From CALGLS01 sp047626155 (GTDB taxonomy: Bacteria; Bacteroidota; Bacteroidia; Chitinophagales; Saprospiraceae): 24,115 nucleotides of DNA. Made by a program: the position numbers and the translations under genes. The stretch spans positions 1 to 24,115 of the forward strand of contig JBLHRR010000081.1 in NCBI GenBank assembly GCA_047626155.1, written 5' to 3'. Of this stretch, positions 1-5,678 are shown piece by piece. Position 1 is the stretch's first letter. The number at the start of each line of letters is the position of its first letter. Below the pieces are notes generated by a model that did no database searches, was not told the origin of the DNA, and was given only the letters and a program-made list of their open reading frames with translations.

Positions 1-818
1 TATTGTTATTAATGAATCGCTATTACTTTCAGGTTGAGCAGAAAGTAGTAAAGACCACTTGGCGGGAATGGTACTGGCTTTTTTTCTGGGCCATTATTAC
101 ACACCCCATCCTCGATTGTTTTACCACTTATGGTACACAGATATTTTTACCTTTCAGTGATTACCGAGTAGCGTTCAACGTCATCTCTGTAGCTGATCCA
201 ATTTACACCGTTCCTTTTTTGATTACACTGATTATCGCAGCCTTACAACGCAGAGGTACGAAATGGAGAAGTATTGTTAACTGGACTGGGATTATTGTCA
301 GTAGTCTGTATATGACTTTTTGTTTCTACCATAAGTTACAAGTCAATAAAATATTTGAGCGCTCCCTTTCGGAAAATAACATCAGTTACAGTAGGTACAT
401 GACGTCACCTCTGATTTTCAATAATGTACTTTGGTTAGGCCTCGCAGAAAGCGATACGGCTTATTATCATGCCTACTATTCCTTTATGGACGAGGATACC
501 GAGATGGACGATTACAATATCTTTCCTAAACAACATGAAATATTAGCTGATTATGAAGGCGATCCAACTTTAAAAACATTGCGCTGGTTTTCTAACAATT
601 ACTACACGGTGCTGCGTAGGCCTGATGGCGATATGCAAATGAATGATGTTCGTTTTGGAATATTTGGAAATAAATTGAGAAAGAGCACAGACTATGTTTT
701 CAAATTTATTTTGGAAGAGAAGAAGGAAGGTTTGGAGATGCATCAGTCACGAGAAGGGCGAGAAATTAATAAGGAGACCTTTAGAGAATTGTGGGATCGG
801 ATATGGGGGAAGGGGTGA
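1..818 (+). CDS. YdjM/YbcI-like membrane-bound putative metal-dependent hydrolase, 5' partial
   Basis: The reading frame is open to the left edge, so the gene starts outside the window; the first ATG inside it (position 12) is probably internal. About 270 residues are visible. The segment with T-H-P-I-L-D-C-F-T-T-Y-G-T, followed by an F-N-V-I-S-V-A-D-P-I-Y-T stretch, is typical of the YdjM/YbcI (DUF457, LexA-regulated inner-membrane hydrolase) family, where His and Asp residues at membrane edges are the proposed metal ligands. Hydrophobic segments lie near residues 24-34, 67-80 and 95-108, and the C-terminal half is a soluble domain. The usual N-terminal H-R-G-x-T-H-S motif would be upstream and cannot be checked. 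The enzymatic activity is a family label rather than a demonstrated reaction. A promoter for the next gene follows directly after the stop codon. Confidence 0.72.
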   Translation, partial: LLLMNRYYFQVEQKVVKTTWREWYWLFFWAIITHPILDCFTTYGTQIFLPFSDYRVAFNVISVADPIYTVPFLITLIIAALQRRGTKWRSIVNWTGIIVSSLYMTFCFYHKLQVNKIFERSLSENNISYSRYMTSPLIFNNVLWLGLAESDTAYYHAYYSFMDEDTEMDDYNIFPKQHEILADYEGDPTLKTLRWFSNNYYTVLRRPDGDMQMNDVRFGIFGNKLRKSTDYVFKFILEEKKEGLEMHQSREGREINKETFRELWDRIWGKG

Positions 819-819
819 T

Positions 820-850
820 TTTGTTGTTTTTTATAGTGTTCTTATATTTG
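820..850 (+). promoter_or_regulatory. Bacteroidota-type promoter for the lipoprotein gene
   Basis: TTTG (820-823) and TATATTTG (843-850) are separated by 19 bp. This fits the Bacteroidota primary-sigma consensus TTTG-N19-21-TAnnTTTG. It starts two bases after the preceding stop codon and would give a leader of roughly 50-55 nt before the ATG at 912, so the lipoprotein gene is probably transcribed on its own. Confidence 0.6.
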
Positions 851-911
851 GCGTTTCTATCTGTTTTAGCTACTTTGAACGCGCATATACGAACAACATA
901 AAATTGAATTG

Positions 912-1634
912 ATGAAAAAATATTTAATACTTATATTGCTAACACTTTACTTAAGTGGATGCACAAGAAAGTATCAATTTGGCTTCTTGAAGACTGATTT
1001 TAAAATAGAAAAAAAGGATTTAATAAAAGATAAAGTACTGAGCATCGAAATATTTGAAGATGTTAGAATAAACGAGGAAGAGAATAATGTACATTTAAAT
1101 AAGCGAAAAATATATAAGGGCGAAGATGGAAAAGTATGCATAAATTCTGAAAAAGGTTATAGGCAACCATTGAACTATAACCTAACAAAAGTAACTGCAA
1201 CTTATATGAAAAGAAGCCAGTTGTTTAAGAATGTAGTCTATGGAAAAAAAAGAATATCAGATTATTATGTAACAGCAAAATTGAAAAATTATAGAACAAC
1301 GCAAGAGTTTTCAAAAGAGGCTCATAGAGATGCAATAAAAAGGGTAGCAGTGTCAGCTTCGTTTGGAGTAGTTGGAGGGTTAATAATAGGGAGGCCTGAC
1401 GAATTTGAATCTTATGGTCAGATAGTAATTGAATTAGATGAAGTGACCTTATACAACAAGGAGGATGAATTGATAAAAAAGATTGGGTTAATAGAGAATA
1501 AAGTAAATGGGTTATTTCCAGCAGATTCTGATTGCTGGTGTGCATATTGGGCAGCGGAGGACAATTACCCTAAGGTTGTTGAAGAATTGTTGAAAAGCAT
1601 AATATTAGCAATAGAAAAATCGGGACCTAATTAG
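912..1634 (+). CDS. putative lipoprotein of unknown function
   Basis: This 240-residue protein begins with a classic lipoprotein signal: two lysines, a hydrophobic core and the lipobox L-S-G-C with the acylated Cys at residue 17. It is therefore expected to be anchored in the inner or outer membrane. I chose the ATG at 912; a TTG one codon earlier is also open. Around residues 145-157 is a small-residue, glycine-zipper-like stretch (V-S-A-S-F-G-V-V-G-G-L-I-I-G) that could insert in or against a membrane. The C-terminal third contains a C-W-C-A-Y-W cluster. Codon use is strikingly A-rich compared with the flanking genes, suggesting a recently acquired or weakly constrained gene. I recognise no named domain. 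The promoter at 820-850 supports independent expression. Confidence 0.7.
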   Translation: MKKYLILILLTLYLSGCTRKYQFGFLKTDFKIEKKDLIKDKVLSIEIFEDVRINEEENNVHLNKRKIYKGEDGKVCINSEKGYRQPLNYNLTKVTATYMKRSQLFKNVVYGKKRISDYYVTAKLKNYRTTQEFSKEAHRDAIKRVAVSASFGVVGGLIIGRPDEFESYGQIVIELDEVTLYNKEDELIKKIGLIENKVNGLFPADSDCWCAYWAAEDNYPKVVEELLKSIILAIEKSGPN

Positions 1635-1761
1635 AACATGTTGAAGATAATAGCGTAATAGATACATGGAAGTACAACAAGTGGTCTTACCTTTCGCAGA
1701 GGACTACCAACTCATAAAGATTTGATCTTCTGGTAAACTACTAGAAAATAACAAGAAATAA

Positions 1762-2862
1762 ATGAACTCAATCCTCTCCAAGTATGCCCAATTGCTGGTG
1801 CATTATTGTCTTGATATTCAAAAAGGCGACCGTCTCTATATAAAAAGTACCACTTTAGCAGAGCCATTAGTCCGGGAAGTATATCGTTATGCTTTGCGCG
1901 CTGGAGCTCATGTGGAAACTAAGCTGGCCTTTCGGGAAGAAGGACGTATTTTTATAAAAGAAGCGGGTACCGACCAACTCGAACGCGTCTCTCCTTTCTA
2001 TAAAGAAGCGATAGATAACTTTGATGCTTATTTGCACATTCGGGCGCCTTTCAATTTATATGAAGGACAGGATAACGATCCGGAAAAAGTGAAATTAGTG
2101 AAAGCGGCTAATGCGACTATCAATCAATCTTATTTTAAAAGAACAGCTACTCGTGATTTAAAACGTAACCTTTGTCAGTATCCGACTATGGCTGCCGCTC
2201 AAAATGCAGGCATGTCTTTGGAAGCTTATGAAGAATTTGTATTTGGTGCTTGTAACCTCTTCGAGGACGATCCTGTACAAGCTTGGTTGGATGTTCGTAA
2301 AAAGCAACAGAAAATCGTTGATGTCCTTAACAAAAGAGAAAAAGTTCAGTATAAAGGGGATGGAATAGATATCACCTTCTCGACAAAAGGACGAACCTGG
2401 ATCAATTCTGACGGTCAGACGAATATGCCTTCCGGGGAAGTATATACATCGCCAGTGGAGGATTCGGTCAACGGAACGATTCATTATTCTTATCCTGCCG
2501 TTTACATGGGAAATGAAGTAGAGGGAGTTACCTTGTGGGTGAAAGATGGACACATCGAAAAGTGGGAGGCAAAAAGAGGAAAGGCTTTCTTAGACCAGAT
2601 TTTTAGCATAGCCGGAACCCGAAGATTTGGAGAAGCAGCGATCGGAACAAATTACAATATTAAGCAGTTTACCAAAAATATACTGTTTGATGAGAAGATA
2701 GGAGGGACGGTCCATATGGCCATTGGCCAAAGCTACATTCAGGCGGGTGGCAGGAATGAGTCAACTATACACTGGGATATGATCGCAGATATGGTGAACG
2801 GAGGAGAAATTTACGCAGATGACGAAAAGATTTATGAAAGTGGAAGATTTTTGATAGTATAG
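1762..2862 (+). CDS. M29-family metal-dependent aminopeptidase
   Basis: The 366-residue product matches the M29 (aminopeptidase T/AmpS/PepS) family in length and organisation. These are cytosolic dimers that remove N-terminal residues using a two-metal centre. Candidate metal ligands are visible in the expected order: Glu226 in M-P-S-G-E-V-Y, Glu291 in F-G-E-A-A-I-G-T-N, His318 in G-G-T-V-H-M-A-I-G, and His337 and Asp339 in T-I-H-W-D-M, with Tyr325 in the position of the catalytic tyrosine region. No signal peptide is present, so it should act in the cytoplasm on peptides. The ATG at 1762 follows an A-rich leader typical of Bacteroidota. The stop codon is directly followed by structured element copy A, so that element may also act as the 3' boundary of this transcript. 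The family assignment is firm; the substrate is unknown. Confidence 0.93.
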   Translation: MNSILSKYAQLLVHYCLDIQKGDRLYIKSTTLAEPLVREVYRYALRAGAHVETKLAFREEGRIFIKEAGTDQLERVSPFYKEAIDNFDAYLHIRAPFNLYEGQDNDPEKVKLVKAANATINQSYFKRTATRDLKRNLCQYPTMAAAQNAGMSLEAYEEFVFGACNLFEDDPVQAWLDVRKKQQKIVDVLNKREKVQYKGDGIDITFSTKGRTWINSDGQTNMPSGEVYTSPVEDSVNGTIHYSYPAVYMGNEVEGVTLWVKDGHIEKWEAKRGKAFLDQIFSIAGTRRFGEAAIGTNYNIKQFTKNILFDEKIGGTVHMAIGQSYIQAGGRNESTIHWDMIADMVNGGEIYADDEKIYESGRFLIV

Positions 2863-2989
2863 TAACAACAAAAAATTAACTTTTCGATTTGGAAAGCGTC
2901 ATGCTAAACCAAAACGACCGTGGAAAGAGTAATTTATATAACTCTTTCCACTAAAGAAATCGGAAAATTATTTTTTGTGTAATACTTAA
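2863..2989 (+). repeat. structured intergenic element, copy A (candidate ncRNA)
   Basis: First of three related elements in the window. It begins with TAACAAC plus an A-tract and ends with the shared tail TTGTGTAATACTTAA. The outer stem pairs CGATTT (2885-2890) with AAATCG (2957-2962), extended by TTTT/AAAA across one bulged G and by an A-rich/T-rich pairing at the base. The inner arm GGAAAG (2891-2896) can pair with CTTTCC (2944-2949). In this copy the loop also forms a competing perfect 11-bp hairpin, GTGGAAAGAGT (2920-2930) with ACTCTTTCCAC (2941-2951). The loop 2911-2930 closely matches copy C. The element starts immediately after the aminopeptidase stop codon and lies about 90 nt upstream of the next gene on the same strand. 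Confidence 0.72.
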
Positions 2990-3001
2990 TTACTACATTT
3001 G
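2974..3001 (+). promoter_or_regulatory. possible promoter of the exonuclease-like gene
   Basis: TACATTTG (2994-3001) is a full match to the Bacteroidota -7 box TAnnTTTG. The nearest TTTG (2974-2977) lies within the tail of element A, but the 16-bp gap is shorter than the usual 19-21 bp, so the -33 assignment is weak. If real, the element's tail would contribute the -33 box and the element itself would lie outside the mRNA. Confidence 0.35.
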
Positions 3002-3081
3002 CTACTGTTAGTGAAAATAGTAATATATTGCTCTCTACTTCCCAATAACTTGTTTTTTATCTTAATATATACATTACAGCC

Positions 3082-3810
3082 GTGGACAACATTGCATTCT
3101 TAGAACTCAAATACGGAAACATTTACGGAGGGTATCCTAACTTTTACGCGATAAGCGAAGTATCCCTTCTTGTTTTTGAACCGACAACCAACCGAATATT
3201 CCTCGAAAGCATGCCGGTCAATGTGGATGTGGATATTGTAAACGTTTTCTCCAAAACCAACGAACTGGGTAACACCATCGGAAAGGTCAAGGAAGTTTAC
3301 AATATGAAATCCCACCGATCAAGACCTTTCGACGAAGAATTCCAACTTTCTGAACGAGACCTCGACCAGGCCTTCTTTTTCCTTCGACCAGGAAAAAAAT
3401 GGATAAAAGGTTTCTTCATGAAAAATTTCCGAAAATATCGTTTCCGAAATATCATAACCTTTGATGGCCGAAGAGACATTTTCCTTTGTGAAAAATCTTT
3501 CGTTGACTTCCAAGGATACTATATCCACGATTTACAGAAAGACATCACCAAAGAAACCAACTACCTTTTTAGTCTTAACAAGTTGGCTAAAGTCATTGGT
3601 TTTCAGGCTTCAGATACCCACGTACGTTCGAACAACTGCCAATACCGCTTGCACCCAATTGCAGCTAAGCAAATTGTTCCAGGAGCTGCAGCTTGGGATG
3701 CTGCCCGCTTGCTGATGGTACATCAGGAATTCAAAGAGCACAAAGACGACTTCTTAATGAAGGCAGCTTTATTACTGAATAAAATCGAAATGCAGAAGAA
3801 AGACGATTAA
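3082..3810 (+). CDS. divergent DEDD-exonuclease-like (RNase T fold) protein
   Basis: This 242-residue protein has no signal peptide and uses a GTG start; no ATG lies upstream before an in-frame TAA at 3046, and the first downstream ATG would cut off the N-terminal strand. The layout resembles a DEDD-type 3'-5' exonuclease. An N-terminal strand F-L-E-L-K (residues 6-10) is followed by I-S-E-V-S-L-L-V-F. Next comes I-T-F-D-G-R-R-D-I-F-L (125-135), like the N-x-x-x-F-D motif II. The helix L-N-K-L-A-K-V-I-G-F (165-174) leads to A-A-W-D-A-A-R-L-L-M-V-H (203-214), like motif III H-x4-D-A. Several catalytic positions look substituted: motif I reads E-L-K rather than D-x-E, and the motif III His is replaced by Gly201, although Asp206 remains. 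It may therefore be inactive or use shifted residues. The fold call is by eye and uncertain. Confidence 0.5.
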   Translation: MDNIAFLELKYGNIYGGYPNFYAISEVSLLVFEPTTNRIFLESMPVNVDVDIVNVFSKTNELGNTIGKVKEVYNMKSHRSRPFDEEFQLSERDLDQAFFFLRPGKKWIKGFFMKNFRKYRFRNIITFDGRRDIFLCEKSFVDFQGYYIHDLQKDITKETNYLFSLNKLAKVIGFQASDTHVRSNNCQYRLHPIAAKQIVPGAAAWDAARLLMVHQEFKEHKDDFLMKAALLLNKIEMQKKDD

Positions 3811-3833
3811 TACATTTTTCTAATTACAGATAA

Positions 3834-3870
3834 TAAAAAAAGCCGGTCTCTTAGAGATCGGCTTTTTTTA
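3834..3870. terminator. bidirectional rho-independent terminator
   Basis: The stem GCCGGTCTC (3842-3850), loop TTA and GAGATCGGC (3854-3862) contain one G-U pair. The stem is flanked by an A-tract on the left and a T-tract on the right, so it can terminate from both sides. It sits between the convergent genes ending at 3810 (+) and 3917 (-). Confidence 0.88.
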
Positions 3871-3916
3871 TTGGTATTAAATCGATTTTAAGAATGGGTT
3901 TTGGTTGAACTTTCTA

Positions 3917-5320
3917 TCACATTCTAACAACTAGCCCTGTTTTAACTTCTCCATTTCTATTTCTAACAACATAAGAATAGGTTCCAGCTGCCAAGCCCTC
4001 TAACAATAATACCTCATCATCAACCATTTGCGTTCTCACCAAACGGCCTTCCTGGCTATAGAGTTCCAAACTCAAATCTGCCGTCAAGAATTCTATAGGA
4101 AATTCAAAAGTAATTTTGTCTGTGCTCGGGTTCGGATATACGCTTACCGCCAATTCGTTTTCCAACAATACATTTTCATTGCTATTGGTCATGTCCGCTA
4201 TTCTTTTAAGAAGCATGCCTGTTTCATTGTAACCACTCATGATAAAACCACCATCAGCGGTTTCCATAATAGCGGTACCCTGAGTTTGGTTGTTGGAAAG
4301 TACACTGTCCCATTGAGGTTCGAGGTCCGTGTTTAGTTTAAGTATGAATCCGGGACCTGTATCAATGCCATTCCAAAAGGAATAGCCAGAGCCTGTCAGA
4401 ATATAACCACCGTCAGAAGTTTTTTCGATGTCGCTTACGGCGCCAAAGTTAACCACATCAATGACTGGTTGGTCTATTTCGTTTCCATCGGCGTCCAGAT
4501 GTAAAAGGAATGGGCTTGTTCCTGCGAAGCCTGTAGAGGAGCCTCCTAACAATATTTCTCCATTCGTCATTTCTTCAAGTGCTATCCCCCAGTCGGCAGT
4601 AGAAAGAGGATACTTCTTAGCCCAAATTTGTTCTCCATTTGCATTGGTTTTTAGTAGCCCAACCTGACTGCCCTGGGAAACGCCGACGATTAAAAGGTTT
4701 CCATTTGCGGTAGCTTTAATATCCATCCCTAATGTGCCAATATCGGTAAAATCTGGATAGTTTTGTTCCCACAACAATTCTCCTTCATTGTCTATACCCG
4801 CTATCCAAAATGATGTTTCTGTACTGGGGAAAATTAATTTAGATCCCGCTAGAATAAAGCCACTACCGTTAGGGTTTGGGATTATTGATTCGGCTTTTGT
4901 TGGGCCATTCAGGGCGTACTCTTTTCGCCAGAGCGAATCCCCTGCTGCACTGATTTTCAATACCTGGGCATAGTTTAGCATAGCTGTACCAGCGATAAGA
5001 AAGCCGCCATCAGGAGTGGGAGCCAAAGCCTTGGCTTCATCTTGGCTAATGTCATTGTAATTATAAAACCGAGACCAGACTTCGTCACCGTTAGCATCTG
5101 CTTTTACAGCGCAGGTGTAGTGGCGAGGAGCACCAGTAGGCAGATCTAGCTCACCGCACATGATAAAGCCACCGTCAGTAGTCTCTACGAGGTCAAAGCC
5201 TTTGGACAGGCCGTTGACGTTGAAGGCAAATGTTTTTTCCCAACTTTGCGCTTTAGTGTTTAATGAGAATAGGAACAGGCAAGCTAAAAAGAGAAGAGGG
5301 GAGTGGGAGGGCGTTTTCAT
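3917..5320 (-). CDS. T9SS-secreted propeller-like repeat protein
   Basis: The 467-residue product has a Sec signal peptide (hydrophobic residues 8-20, likely cleavage after A-Q at about 25). Next are repeated blades marked by T-x-D-G-G-F/Y-I-x-x-G, seen near residues 47-56, 93-101, 301-310 and 355-363, each followed by a strand ending in an L-W/I-W position. This pattern suggests a beta-propeller-like fold. The C-terminus (about 391-467) is a type A T9SS sorting domain: V-Y-P-N-P-S, then L-Y-S-Q-E-G-R-L-V, then a final strand ending in V-V-R-M. The protein should cross the outer membrane through T9SS and be attached or released at the surface. It is a smaller paralogue of the gene directly upstream on the same strand, which carries the same repeat type. 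The binding partner or substrate is unknown. Confidence 0.88.
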   Translation of the reverse strand: MKTPSHSPLLFLACLFLFSLNTKAQSWEKTFAFNVNGLSKGFDLVETTDGGFIMCGELDLPTGAPRHYTCAVKADANGDEVWSRFYNYNDISQDEAKALAPTPDGGFLIAGTAMLNYAQVLKISAAGDSLWRKEYALNGPTKAESIIPNPNGSGFILAGSKLIFPSTETSFWIAGIDNEGELLWEQNYPDFTDIGTLGMDIKATANGNLLIVGVSQGSQVGLLKTNANGEQIWAKKYPLSTADWGIALEEMTNGEILLGGSSTGFAGTSPFLLHLDADGNEIDQPVIDVVNFGAVSDIEKTSDGGYILTGSGYSFWNGIDTGPGFILKLNTDLEPQWDSVLSNNQTQGTAIMETADGGFIMSGYNETGMLLKRIADMTNSNENVLLENELAVSVYPNPSTDKITFEFPIEFLTADLSLELYSQEGRLVRTQMVDDEVLLLEGLAAGTYSYVVRNRNGEVKTGLVVRM

Positions 5321-5356
5321 GATCTTGGATTTGTGTTAAGAGGTGAAGCGTAAATG

Positions 5357-5372
5357 TTACTTATATAAGTAA
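5357..5372. promoter_or_regulatory. 16-bp perfect palindrome upstream of T9SS cargo gene
   Basis: TTACTTATATAAGTAA is a perfect inverted repeat whose near end lies 37 bp upstream of the ATG at 5320 on the minus strand. That spacing would suit an operator or promoter element. The AT-rich composition means chance cannot be excluded, and no clear TAnnTTTG box was found here. Confidence 0.35.
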
Positions 5373-5447
5373 ACGGGAATAAGGAGATAAAGGGTTGCTT
5401 GGTTTTTTTCTAAAAAGTGTAAGTTAGTAATCAATTGAGCTTTCCGT

Positions 5448-5489
5448 AAAAAAAAATCGTATCACAACCTTCGAGCTGTGATACGATTT
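5448..5489 (-). terminator. rho-independent terminator of the large T9SS gene
   Basis: A perfect 13-bp stem (AAATCGTATCACA at 5454-5466 with TGTGATACGATTT at 5477-5489) closes a 10-nt loop. On the minus strand it is followed by a run of nine T residues (5448-5456 on the plus strand). It lies about 190 bp downstream of the stop at 5679 and before the next minus-strand gene, which separates the two paralogous transcripts. Confidence 0.87.
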
Positions 5490-5632
5490 AAAATAATCTC
5501 ATGAAAATAAAAAAAATCGAATTTTGGGATGCTTGTTAAAAGCGGTAATCGGTTAAATTGAATCTCTTAAAAAAACGGTTATAAAAAATTGAATCTCAAA
5601 TACATGTTGTGAATGTCGCTTTTCCTCTTCTT

Positions 5633-5657
5633 ACCCCCAACCCCTAAAGGGGAGTTT
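5633..5657. repeat. short C/G palindromic motif CCCCTAAAGGGG
   Basis: CCCCTAAAGGGG (5641-5652) sits in an ACCCCCAACCCC...GAGTTT context in the 3' region of the large T9SS gene. The rest of 5490-5678 shows no ORF or other structure. I believe similar motifs are scattered in Bacteroidota intergenic regions, but I see only this copy here. Confidence 0.4.
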
Positions 5658-5678
5658 CCACCCGCTGCGACATTTTAA

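Noticed and set aside
694..912. Open frame of 72 codons overlapping the end of the first gene
   Set aside because: It lies mostly inside the YdjM-like coding region in another frame and has no protein-like features; the promoter for the next gene falls within it.
1225..1545. Minus-strand open frame inside the lipoprotein gene
   Set aside because: Leu/His/Phe-rich antisense product that simply reflects the A-rich sense strand.
2863..2989. Element A as an ordinary rho-independent terminator of the aminopeptidase gene
   Set aside because: It has a T-tract, but the complex two-helix structure, the conserved loop and tail, and the copy located between divergent genes (15110-15234) do not fit a simple terminator. 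A terminator role remains possible as a secondary function.
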